DNA of 64,000 nucleotides from Daphnia carinata (Eukaryota; Arthropoda; Branchiopoda; Diplostraca; Daphniidae): NCBI RefSeq assembly GCF_022539665.2, contig NC_081332.1, positions 1,447,773 to 1,511,772 of the forward strand, read 5' to 3'. Shown piece by piece: positions 38,001 to 49,613 of this stretch (position 1 is its first letter; each line of letters starts with the position of its first letter). The notes under the pieces were generated by a model. It saw only the letters and a program-made list of their open reading frames with translations, ran no database searches and was not told where the DNA came from. The position numbers and the translations under genes were made by a program.

Positions 38001-38773
38001 GACCAATCTACTCAGCTGGAACTACGCAACAATTTCGTGTTGCACTGCTCGGCAAAAATGATTCCTTTGATGATTTGGATAACTTCTTCTCATAGCCGAA
38101 TTAATGACTGCAAAGAACGATATGTTAATTAGATATTTACGAAATTTGCCGCTGCGCGTACATCGACGTCCAATTATCCCACTATTACCTACTGATAAAC
38201 AAAAGCAGGCACTTCAGACAACGTTGAAATTTTGTTCCTTGGATCATTGGGTGACCTTGTCCTAAATTTCTTCAGTTTTACATCTCTCTCCAACAATAAA
38301 CGGAATGAAAGGCATGGACAAGATAAACGTTCATCTATAAATGGCCTGGGAACGAAAGTTTAAACGTTGGGTATATTAGAAGGCTGCAAACATTTCAAAC
38401 TATAAAAAAACTATTATTACAGTAAATTTTGATATGTCCGTTATTCCGCTCTGTTACCTTCAGCGCCGTGATAGGCAATGAGATTAAGAAATTTTCCTTT
38501 CCCGTAAACGTGATACAGCAAAGAACACGCAGCAGACCGACAAATGGAAAGTGTCGGAGAAAAATCGTGATCTAAAAGGAAAAAGATTAACGAGGTAGAA
38601 AAGGGTGACAATGACATCAAATCATCCGTGCTCTGAAAATGTATAAACAACTAAGAGGAAAGGACCCCGCCCAGCTTTACGATGTCAAAATTTATGGTTC
38701 TCTGTCTAACCACGCGAATAATACGTCCACCACAATTTTCAGGCTTACTATACTTTGCGAGATATGCCTTTCG
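38001..38773. other. Intergenic DNA upstream of the cuticle gene
   Basis: No gene or repeat that I can support. Short frames at 38441-38650 (-) and 38639-38866 (+) have no recognisable domain; the latter overlaps the cuticle gene promoter. Confidence 0.5.
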
Positions 38774-38809
38774 TATAAAAGGACATCCAATCCCATAATG
38801 TCATCAGTT
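38774..38809 (+). promoter_or_regulatory. TATA box and initiator of the cuticle protein gene
   Basis: TATAAAA at 38774-38780 is followed about 30 bp later by TCAGTT (38804-38809), matching the arthropod initiator. The ATG is about 30 bp further on, so the leader would be very short. Confidence 0.75.
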
Positions 38810-38837
38810 GTACAGCAACCCAAACAAGCGATTCAAC

Positions 38838-39447
38838 ATGAAGGTAAACTTACCCCAATGGATTAAATGTTAACAATTTTCCTTTAGACAAACGCTAAAA
38901 ACATTTATATTTATTATTTAAAAGGTCTTACTCATTCTCGCTGTTGCCGTTGTAGCCTCAGATGCAATTGACTATCCGAAATCAGCTTACTCTACACCAG
39001 GTTACCCGACCTATGGCAAATATAACGATTATGTAAGTAAAATCATTTCTTTCATTTTTTTTTTTTTAAGAATCACTTTGGTAGTTACGTTACTTACATT
39101 ATGCGCAATTTTGACATTTTGTGGACTAAATGGAATTCAAGTCACCAATGCCCTACAATTTCGCCTGGGCCGTCAAGGATGACTACTTTTATAACGATTA
39201 CGCCCATCGGGAATCAAGCGATGACAAAGGGTACGTTTCCGGTTCTTATCGGACTTTGCTCCCGGACGGACGCACTCAGACTGTCACCTACAAGGCAAAC
39301 GATTATACGGGTTACGTCGCTGACGTAAAATACGATAGAGAAGCCAAATACTATGAATACAAGCCCGCTGTTTATCCATACCAAACTTATTCTTACCCAA
39401 CATATCAACCAGCCTATCCTTCTCCCTCCTATCGTGCAAGATATTAA
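38838..39447 (+). CDS. RR-type chitin-binding cuticle protein
   Basis: Three exons: 38838-38843 (Met-Lys only), 38925-39032 and 39142-39447 (TAA), all phase 0, 139 residues. The signal peptide is formed across the first intron (MK then VLLILAVAVVASDA). Residues about 40-100 form the Rebers-Riddiford chitin-binding domain (Pfam chitin_bind_4), with YNFAWAVKD, GYVSGSY and the diagnostic DGRTQTVTYKAN-DYTGYVADV stretch. The tail is Tyr/Pro rich. It would be secreted by epidermis and bind chitin in the exoskeleton. A tiny first exon splitting the signal peptide is common in arthropod cuticle genes. AATAAA follows at 39511. Confidence 0.93.
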
Positions 39448-39809
39448 CCTTGCATCTTATTTCCAAATGATTGCTATAATTTAAAATTGAAGAAAATATT
39501 AAAACAAAAGAATAAACATTTTTTAAACTGGCATACCTGTCATCAATATTCAGTAAAGCAGTTCTCATGAAAGCAAATAGACATGGAACCAAATCAGCAG
39601 AAAATTGAATTTCGTAAATAACTAACATGAAAACTTACTAAATGCAATTGGTGATCAATTATCTCCTCCTCCAAAAACTGGAACACGTCATTAAGACAAT
39701 CGCTGAGTCATCGACTGACTCAGGTACACGTCCATGAAGGTCTGACCTTCCTCACCGGTCGTAAAAATGAGATACGACAACAAAGAGACCAGCGCCGTGG
39801 CCTCTCTAG

Positions 39810-39965
39810 GAAGACGATTATCCTTCTCTTTTGAATTGCGTCGGCGGATTAGAGGATTACTTGGCTTAGACTCTGGTTGCATGCGGAAGGGTCTGTGACA
39901 CAACAGTCTGAACCTTAATCCATCGCGGATAATCCATTCGGAAATACTCAAACGCCAGGCAAATG
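39810..39965. repeat. GGATTA/GGATAATCC repeat block, copy 2
   Basis: Direct repeat of part of the block at 37680-37850: GCGTCGGCGGATTAGAGGATTA near 39838, then GCGGATAATCCATTCGGAAA near 39925 followed by TACTCAAACGCC. Order and orientation match copy 1. The two copies flank the cuticle protein gene. Confidence 0.6.
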
Positions 39966-41821
39966 CGACATCTGGTATCTATAAAAAGGAGTGTAGGATG
40001 AACTCATGAAAAAAAAAATGAAATAAATAAATAAAACAATCTTGGAATATCGTATTGAAGTTCACTGTTTTTACGACGTATACTTGGCAAACTAAACTTA
40101 TTATTGATAAAAATTTACCAGAATACTAGTATCAAACAAGGCTAGGAGATGAGACAGGAATTGTTTCGATTGTTGTGTCTGACAGCAAATAAGCTTGCCT
40201 GTCCTTCTTTGGCATTCCCTGAAAAGAAATTATGGATGTGACTTAGAACAAATGAATGCTGTAATTTAAAGTTAAAGCAAGAGAAACCAAAGGAATAAAA
40301 CATTTAAAAAAACTGAGTACCTTGTCTCAATGTCCAGTTACGCAGTACCTATGACATAAATGCACAATGTAATGAAATAAATGAAATGCAATCTATAGGG
40401 ACGACATGATAAAAAATAATATCACTGAGTAATAAAAAATGAAGATCTGCACTAAGAAAATATTACAATTGGTTTTGATAGTGAACAGCATTTGTATGAT
40501 TCGGCATAGCTTTGGATTTTGTCAAAAGCCTGGCAAAGTTACATCATGTAATTTGCCTGAACATTACTGATATGTAAATGGGTGTAACCGTAAATTAAGT
40601 AGCCACTGCCCTATTTTTAATGATGATGGTTTTTAACGTTTTATAAAAACTAGAGTTTCCTTTTATGCTTGACTGCATTTATCTGCTAGATTTTATGCGA
40701 GGTTTTTGGGGATTACATGAATAGTTACGACAACGATCTTGCAAGCTGTCTTAGAAGCAATCATTTCATATTTTTTCATGAAGTGATTAAATGCAAATGG
40801 TAATTCCAACGAAACCTGGAATTTCAGTTTTCCACGTGTTGTGTTGAAGCAGACGACAATACGAAATGATGACGGTCATGCCGCCGCCTGGTGGTAAGAT
40901 TGCTCGCTACCCAAGCATTATTGAAATATCAAGACTGCTTTTACATAGTTAAGGGGGCGGACGGCCCCCGTAGGAGTAGCTGAGTCTCTCTCTGCTCCTA
41001 CAAGAAGATGAAGGATAAGGATCCAGCCGAACGAGAGACTTGGTAAGTATAGTAATGAAAAAAGAAAAGTGAAACTTGAGTAGGAAGAAAGTCGGTTTTG
41101 GGAGTTGCCACCCCCCGCTAAACAAGTAAATTTGACGTGAGTCCTGGTTGCAATCCCGATAGTTTCGATCTACCCACGAGGTAGAGTAAACGATTAGGGT
41201 TGTACGAAGGTTCACGTAAATGGTCAGGTGGGGCTTTCTTCTGCTAACAATTGGGGAAGCAAACCGAATTTGCCCAATTTACTTAGGTTTTCACAATTTC
41301 TATGTGTACTATGCGTCCATCTGCAAGTACCTTCCATTCTTTGAGGAACTAACTTCCGCCTCGGTCTACGGGCCAAAAAGGAGCACGGGCATGGCCATTG
41401 GGGGCAGTTCCCAATGGCGCTCAACCGTGAACGATTTTAAGATCTAAAACAAAACAAAAATTCGTTTTGCATTATAGTTCAGTCATGCAATTAACATTAT
41501 ATTCATTTGATCTTTGATCAAAAACCAAACTTTAGTTTCGTTTTGATCAATGACCTATTACAACTCAAGAAAGAGGGGGAAAAAGCACAATAGGATATAA
41601 TTTCATATCAAATGATCATGTAATGCAAATTGAAATTCGGCGTGCGTGATCGTCGACCCTCTTGTTCACCGAAGACTGCCAGCGAGCAGCGCTGATCATC
41701 CATTCGTTTCGATTGGGATTGACTGATCAAATTAAAAAAGAATTCCTCTTCGTCCTCAACTTCGTTTGCCTGTCGGGTAGAAATTGGGTGGCGTATTAGC
41801 AAACAAACTTTGCCTCTTTCG
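39966..41821. other. Intergenic DNA
   Basis: AT-rich, with no gene I can support. A 75-codon + frame at 41220-41447 and opposing minus frames have no recognisable motif and no linked splice structure. The segment 41608-41821 is the likely 3' region of the minus-strand gene that follows. Confidence 0.5.
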
Positions 41822-43578
41822 TCACTTGTCATCATAAAAATTATCAGAAGAAATCATGGTGACACTTTTTAGCAGAAAGTTAGCTACTTTTTCATTGGAA
41901 TGATGCATTTTTTTTGGAACGGGAGCAAGTCTCCTAGGAGAATGGGGCGGACGTGAGCTGGTCACTGAACACAACAATTGATGTTCTTCTTGGATGACTA
42001 AAGGTATTTCCGTTGGACTGGGCAAACGGGCTTTGGACACGTCCACGGCGGGATATAATATCGTTTTGATGGCTGCATCGGCTAGAGGTGACGCAACTGG
42101 AACCAGTCCTATCTGATAGCTGTTATTTTCGTTGGAACACCAGCGTGCCTCTTCTGAGAATCCATGAAACGCTTTGCTAATCATCCCTTGTCTTTCTTTG
42201 CCAGATGAAATGGCCGGAAAAATGGGCAGCTTAATAACCGGTTCTGTATTACCAACAAGATTCTGAAGACGTTCCATTAACGGGTCTGGAACGTAGTCAA
42301 TTTTCAAAATGAAAACTCTGGCACGCTTCTCGATGTTTGATGGCGTTCGTGATTCGATCTCTGTCATATCCAACACGTTCATCTGGCTGCCTTTTAACAG
42401 CAGATAAATCGCATCGATCTCTCCACGTCGTTTAATCAACCAGTCCACCATATCGGCCAAAAGGGCACAGTCCGAAACAGTTTTAACGTCGTTCAAAATC
42501 TTATCTTGAGAGCTGAGGTCTTGACTGCATTTTTTCGCAACAACATTGACGTCACACTTCATAATTTCCTTCTCGGCCAAGTCGAGTAAATCGAGAAACT
42601 GGAACATTGCTTTTTCTAGTGGAGGAATTCGATTGAGAAATGGATGTTTCGATATCCTGCGGCTCTCCTTCATAATCCAATGCAATTTCCTTTCGATTTT
42701 CAATCGTTTATCAACGATCCTGTCCAACAAAATGCGGGTTTCAATTTGGCTCGGTATCTGGCGCCGGACGATGTAGATAGGACGCCATAACGTGGCGGGT
42801 TGGTTATCTTCTTTAAAATTGATAACATCTCTGAGGAATTCACAAGATTGTCGAAATGAACTGTCCACCATGTAGACGTCTTCCAGGCTGCTGAGAATTC
42901 GGCACGATACTTTTTCCAGTTCAGCTGGCGGTTCAGTGCTGGTCGCTTTCGGACCGATGATGTAATCAAAATAAGCTTTGGCCACTAAATAAATATTTTC
43001 TTCGGCACTTTCCTTCGTTTCCCTTTGCCAATCAACGGCTCTTCGCATAGAACAGATCAATTCAGCACCGTAGACGACCTGTTCCACTAAATGTGTGGCC
43101 CAGCCGCCACTCTCCACCTGATAATCGTACATTTTGGAATTGATAAACTGTTGATCGAGGGTCTCAGTGCGTCGGACTACGCGGAAGAAGACGGTGACTA
43201 GCGCTTCATTGTGCTCGTCTTCTGACGGATCTGCCCTCAGGAAATCAGCGAACCAAAGGAGATTTAAATCCACTGAGCCTTGTTCGATGCTCTGTTTCAA
43301 ATGAGAATTGATGCCGAGCAACGACGCTTTGTACTTTGGTGGTTGGTTAAAGAAGAAATAACGTTCCGTCTCCGGCATCAACTTGTGTTCGATGTGGACG
43401 TACTCTCTCGGCACTAAGATGCTACCTGTTTTATGAAATAAAATAATAGATCAAATACGATAAAATGAACGTTTGATTCAAACTTACTTTTGAGGATATC
43501 GTCGGTGTAGTAATTGTAAAAATCTCCCACAATCACATCGCGGCCAAGAGCGGAAACTGATATACGAGTAGAATCCAT
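41822..43578 (-). CDS. Stonustoxin/verrucotoxin-superfamily-like protein
   Basis: Two exons: 43578-43488 (30 codons plus one base) and 43425-41822 (TGA), about 564 residues. There is no signal peptide. The N-terminus has the family opening ISVSALGRDVIVGDFY, corresponding to the SALGRPF-LGxLYD pattern of SNTX-type proteins, and further on KYKASLLG and ATHLVEQVVYGAEL match the MACPF-like region of that family. The middle is helical (FAT-like) and the later part (RVFILKIDYVPDPLMERL) could be the thioredoxin-like domain. The MACPF-like portion is short for the family and no PRY-SPRY domain is present. Relatives occur in many non-venomous animals with unknown roles, so a toxin function should not be assumed. 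A minus-strand TATAAAAG lies about 30 bp upstream of the predicted start site. Confidence 0.6.
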
Positions 43579-43607
43579 GATTGAAATCCGGTCTTATTCC
43601 TATTCCG

Positions 43608-43615
43608 CTTTTATA
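43608..43615 (-). promoter_or_regulatory. TATA box of the SNTX-like gene
   Basis: TATAAAAG on the minus strand, 30-37 bp upstream of the ATG at 43578. The 5' leader would therefore be only a few bases long unless initiation is within the TATA-proximal region; alternatively a downstream start is used. Confidence 0.5.
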
Positions 43616-46436
43616 GATGCACTCACTGACATCATCAAAGTCAATCATTTGACGTCAGGTTTTGTCTACTCGCCTCTCAACATGTCGTGATTGTAAATAT
43701 TACGTCAAGTGATTCACTGCCTAAATATCAATCGATTATCCAAACGTTGTCTAAACTTGAAATGTTTTTAATTTACCTTCAATTGCTTTCAAACTGGATA
43801 TTCCTTCGAACAGCACTTGGAAACGTGCGATTTAATTGAATGGGGGCACAGCACTGAAGACACTGCAATCCGCGGGCGTACTGCTAAAGAAACGAGAAAT
43901 TACAATGGCCTCTAACATTGAGAAATGAGGGGCGATGAAAGAGTTGACTGGATACGAAAAGTTGTCAAACCACCACCCACCATCAAATGGGCAGTGTAGA
44001 TTCAGGCAGCAACAGCGTTGAAGGTGAAGGCCACGCGAACATCTGAAGAGTAAAAAATAACGGATTTCGCTGTACTTGTTGTAAATCGACTAGTTTTCAA
44101 ACGCTACATACAAGGACATTCATCGAGATTTTGGAATTTAATTCTTAGCGAAAAAAACAAACCTCTTTGTTAAACACGATCAACAAATCCTGTTCTTGGA
44201 TGCACGCGGGTAGAAAACGACGTCTACACGTTGAGACAGCATTTTTGCATTAGGTATACGATTCACGAGCACGTGAAACAATCAGCAAAGCTGTTTTCCT
44301 TTTAAAGGCTTCAAACTTGTTTCATCTTATCACGTATGGATGACGCCTTTGCCGGACCACACTTTGTTATTTCGAATAACGGTTTCTTAATGATTTGTTA
44401 TCAGCAGCTAGTTCGCTAAACTTGATTTCTCTTGTGATTCGATAGAGGAAGTGACCAATATTGGGACAAAGGACAACATCTTCGTGTTAATACGGGTACT
44501 TGTTTTTTTTTAAGATCAAGTCTTAACATTTGAAAGTGATGCTATAATATTTAATTGTGCTAATTGGACTTGCTGAGTCGTGAATTGTACAATTGACATC
44601 AGATGGTTGACTGTTTCTTGAATTTTACAGTAATTTTTTAATTATGCATGTCACGTACAAGGTAACGTTGACAGCGGCAAGTCTTTCCAGTGGCCGGTTA
44701 TTACAAGTAGCTTAACGATGAAAATAGTTGACATGAGTGAACAGATCTTACCTTTTCTTTCTCGAAAAGAATTGCAGGTGCAGTTGGGATACGTTGTTTC
44801 CATCCTTTCCGTCTTGAGTATGATAGTTGTCGATTTAACTGGGATGCAAGATCGTTGGATGGCAGCAGAAAGGTGTGCGAAAAGATGCCTTAAATTACCT
44901 GGAAAACATATTTTATGCACAAAATAATTTGTTCCACGAAACCGGTAGTTGTTTGTAAAGAAATTACCTTTGCTTTTGCAACTGAGAGCAGCTTACAAAA
45001 CCAAGGTGTCAGAAAAGAGTTTTTTAAAAAGACACGGTGATGGGAGACCAGTTCGTGTAAAACCAACACCATCAACTGCAATTCGTAGAAAAATAAGCAA
45101 GTTGTAGATGAATGTAAATGAATAACTTAAATACCTAAAAAGTTAGATTCCTTCACGATTTTTCTTCTTCGGCACGAAGATGCAATTCTTCCACACCACT
45201 GCTAACATCGTTTGTAAGCTAGCAAAAATGTCGTCAGTAAATTTGCTCAATTTATTGAATCCTTCCATGAACTGGGCAGCCGAAATTGACCAAGTTAATT
45301 TGTTCTGTAAAAGTTATGCCCAATAATGTCTTGTCCGAATTCACGTGGAAACCTTAAAACGCACACTATAACTAGAGGTCTGAGTCATAGCTGTCACGTC
45401 AGCATTCACAATGCACGAATAAAATAAACGAACTACAAACGGACCCTTCGTCTACGAAAATTTTGCAAAGATCGCCCAGGAAACTAATGCCCCATCTCCA
45501 TGTCGTGGGTTTATCCGCATATAGGTCAGAGCATCAGCCATCGATTACGTAGTCCTTACAAGTGTCGCTTGCTGATCTCAAGACGTTCTCTAAGTCAACG
45601 TACACGACCCGGGGAAGCAACCACGTACCGAATGGCCTGGCTTGATCTCCAGGGTCGTAACAAATACATTAGGAGAATCCTTACTTAAGATGCGCCTTTT
45701 TAGTAGACGATGAATCTGTAAACAATCCAGGAGTAATGAAAGGTCATGGTCAAGATTTTCTGGAACTAAGATCTTGCTTTTCATCTATCTTGTGTTCGCA
45801 ATAAACTTCAATGCGATCCTGGCCACTAACATAACGGAATGTCCCCCTTGAACTGCTTCGCTATTAGAAACTAATTTCAAATAAATTAGTTAATTAATTC
45901 AAGTGCTTGAATAGAGACATACCTCAATTTTGATGGACATTCTTCCAGCTGATCTTACTGATAAATACTTTCATACATAATCGATATCGACAGCTCAAAA
46001 ATTCCCACTACTGACAATGACTACCAAAATTGGCTTGTCTTCCAATTTCTTTCTACTGCCACTTTGCACCCATTAATCCACTAAAATTTCGTGAAATTCA
46101 CGACCTCCCAACAAATAGTACGGGCTTGAATCTATTACGAAACAAACAACAAATGAAATTATGAAAATGAGTAATTTTTAAACTTCCCTCGTGTCGAGTA
46201 ATTACGTTAACCGTGCGACTTTAAATTTTATTGTTCCCGTACTATTGCACGCACGGCAACTTCCTCCAATTTTGTTACGGTTTGAGCACGTTACTGGACA
46301 CTGGCGTTGTATACCCAAGAACTTCAAAGTCTTCCCGCAAGCGCACTCCCTGCACAAATAATAGTCTGCAGCTTATGCAACATCTTTGTAATTTTTCCCG
46401 TTGACATCATTATAATATCCGTCCCACTAAGCCACT
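43616..46436. other. Intergenic DNA
   Basis: About 2.8 kb without a gene I can support. Overlapping frames at 44651-44927 on both strands and at 45500-45784 have no recognisable domains. The last part is the 3' flank of the convertase gene. Confidence 0.5.
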
Positions 46437-48894
46437 TCAAAATCCATAAAGCGTAAGCGAACAGAAATCAAGGATTCCTTGGCTCTTTGGGCTCAGATTG
46501 GATAGAAACAGCCGCCATTGACCTGCAGGATTTTCGCCCCAAAATTGAGCCGAGGTCAAATTCCAGTGGATCAATCCTTGATTGCTTTGATCGTTAGGTC
46601 TTGCGGCGAGTAAAGGTGACACCATGCCTTACATCAATTTTAATTATTATGTAATTGTGTACACTTAAGTAATTTATTATTATCACCTGATGGCGATTGC
46701 AAAGAGATTTCTAGAGCTCCTCTGGGTTTCACGTTGGCACCAATCGTTACCGAAACGTATTCCAAATAAGATATAAGAGTGCTAAAGGGATCAACGTCAA
46801 GTGTGAGATGGATTGGCTGATTAGTCGGCAGAGGTCTAAAACAAATAGATTAAATGCTCGTCCAAAAATTAAATATATTAAAAATTACACTCGGGCCGTA
46901 GGGCATGGAACTGATGTTCGAATCTGCGGTGGGACGGATTTCCATGCACGCCCCATGCTAACGAGTCGGCCGGCGTCCAATGCTCCGAAACCGTAAAGAA
47001 CATTAGAACGAAGTCCTGCGCCGTTGATTGGCCAATCAATCGGTGCTTCCATTTTGCCTTTTTTTAAATTACGGAGGTGAAGAGTTGAGTACTACTAGAT
47101 GCTGGACATCCCGCCAGGTAAGTGATGGGCTATTGCCCAGTAAAAAAATAAACAATTTAAACAGATTCAACAAGATGTTTTAAAAATAAAATATACTTGG
47201 CTTCAAGAAGTAACGCTATGATGCCAGCGGCAAGTGGGGCAGCAGCCGACGTGCCCTGGAACTGGTTTTGGCAACCGGTGTTCCCTTCCGGGACTACCTG
47301 ATTTTGTTTTGTTTTTTTCTCAGCCAATTATAGAAATTAGAAAATCATTTAAATAATCACTATTACCACATTGTCCGTTCTTTTTGAATCAAAGGCCGTG
47401 TGGGGTCTGACGTGCTGTCCTCCGACGTATAAACTTGTTAGGACAGCCGGGCACGGTTCAGCATAATAAGGAGATAGACCTATAGATATAGCCATAACAT
47501 TTCATTTGTTGCAGCTAAAAGAAATTGCCATTGTTAACCTTCGGGTGTCAAAGAGGAGACGGACAACGTGTAGATGCTGGAGGCATAACTGTCATATGCG
47601 CAGTTATCTCCTTTGGTGCCCCCATTGCCCGATGCCCATACGTAAATGGCACCTAGTCCACGACGGCCCTGTTTTTCAAAAGACAAGGCTTATTCAAATC
47701 TGATTTGTATCTATTTGATAGAGCATTTTAATTGAAATACCAGTTTCACACCGCGTTCCAGGGCGTGCGAGGCTAATACTCCTGGACCTCCAACGTGTTT
47801 GCCGTCATCTGGCGGGCCTGGGTGTAGTTAGAAACAAGTCAACAACTTTCGATCATTTATAATGTGGATGAAAGATAACTGTACCCCATGACGCACTGTA
47901 GATATCGACTTCGGGCAGCTTGTAGTTGAGGGCTCTAGCCTCCTGGACGTCGAGGACACGCCTCTTTGCCAAAAGACGAACACCACCAACTCGAGCTCGA
48001 AAAGCAACACCAACGCCACAAAAATTATTATTGGCTTCGGCAGCGATAATGGAAGCGCAATATGTTCCATGAATCGGATTTTTCTTGATGCCTGGCCCAG
48101 TTCTAGCCCCCAAATCGCCGCTGATATTTGGATCCTTGGTCAAAATAAAACTTCAATACGATGAATGTCAAAGTGTGACGATGAAACTTACGTAATTACG
48201 TCTGATCTCCCGATTCGAAGGATTCACGTTGTCGTCCAGAACGGCAATTGCCACCCCACGGCCAGTGAAACCCTCGCCCCACACGGGTGTCACGTTCAAA
48301 TGATGTCCGTCATCGCCATTCTTTCCATGCTATTGAATACATTTTCATTAAATATCAACGTTTAAATTGCTCGTTTTCTCTTTTCGTAATACCAAATACC
48401 ACTGTAACGGGTATAGAGGATCGTTGAATTCCACCCCATTTGTTTTCAATTCTTTCTTATCCTCCAATGAGAATATTTTTCTGTAATCGAAATCACATTC
48501 CTTCATCGAAGAAATAAATCGCACTTCTCTCGGTTGATATGTTTGCCTTTCGATCCAGGTGATCTGATCAAAAACAGAATAAATTATTTATTGTTGAACA
48601 TCCAATTATTAAAATGATTACCCTCGAATCAGCTGACAGCTTTTCCATGCCCTCCTTCTTCTTGATGACAGCGTGATGATAGTTGGATCCCGGAAACACT
48701 TCTGAAACATAATCGAGACCGTGTTCATTGGTCAGTTCTCGTACGGACAACTGGGCATCCGGCCGGGCGTAGAAAACGACATCATCGCTTTGGTGTTGAT
48801 GCAACTGAACGAAATCGAACGTTAATACAATAAACAGCAAAGCAATTACCATCGCCTTAGGCCAAGACATCGTCGAAAGCCTTGGCGACTTCAT
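46437..48894 (-). CDS. Furin/kexin-type proprotein convertase, with a +1 frame break
   Basis: Eleven exons: 48894-48622, 48563-48393, 48329-48192, 48134-47885, 47817-47741, 47668-47539, 47479-47367, 47297-47197, 47129-46889, 46835-46687, 46627-46437; about 610 residues if the break is ignored. It has a signal peptide, an S8 pro-domain, the catalytic domain with D180 (AVLDDN), H216 (NPIHGTYCA), oxyanion N318 (ASGNGG) and S401 (GTSAAAP), then a P domain ending just before the stop. There is no Cys-rich region or transmembrane tail, so it should be soluble in the secretory pathway. The oxyanion Asn argues against PC2. Exon 9 (47129-46889) has one base too many: frame shifts between [10 protein letters not shown] and [10 protein letters not shown], near 47071-47077. 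A multibasic autocleavage site is not obvious after the pro-domain. 5' untranslated exons probably lie upstream (acceptor TTTTCTAG near 48900). Confidence 0.85.
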
Positions 48895-49613
48895 TGCAAC
48901 TAGAAAATGAAAAATCTAAAATTCGATATAGAACTCACCGGAAAAGGAAAACCGCGTCTGACTGGAATTGCGTTACAACTTCGACATCCTTCACGCCGGA
49001 AATTCTAGACCAAACAAACGGATAATATTGAATATAAATTAAAATTATCAACTAACCTTTCAAGGAACTTGCCGATTACGAGTCGTAACTAACAAGATTA
49101 CGCTAAATCACCCAAAAAACCCTCTTGTTCTGCACGTGTTAAAACTTAATTTACTTCTTCCTCCTGCTACGGAAATCCTGCAAAAAATCAATTAAATTAG
49201 GAAACATCAAAAACTTAAAATAATTACAATAACTAAAAGCAATGTTAACTACTTACATGAAAGTGAGTTTAGGTAAAATATCGCGTTCAATGTTGGGTGT
49301 GTGGAGGGTATGGCACTAACGTGGCTTCGAACCTACCAAATCACCCTCATTGATTCGTCTTTCGTGTCGTCACATTTAACGAGATTAACAAAAAAAGGGG
49401 GGCCTTACCTAAAGGGACTCGAGTGAAATACAATGTCGCAGCTGGCAGGTACAAATAGCCGTGACGGACGGACAAAAGAGCATCAGTCCACTTTTCAATA
49501 TCTCCTTATAGATATCTCAGCCGAAGCAAGAACAAAGAGACAAGACCAAAGAAGAGAATTAGAGAGTCCAGTTGGTTTAAACGAAGTCAAGTCTTACCCA
49601 ACCAACCATCAAA
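48895..49613. promoter_or_regulatory. Shared intergenic region between convertase and arrestin
   Basis: The two genes are transcribed away from each other from this 0.7-kb region, so it should hold both promoters and 5' untranslated exons. I see no clear TATA box for either. A pyrimidine-rich acceptor (CATTTTCTAG, minus strand) just before the convertase ATG points to a non-coding first exon. Confidence 0.5.
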
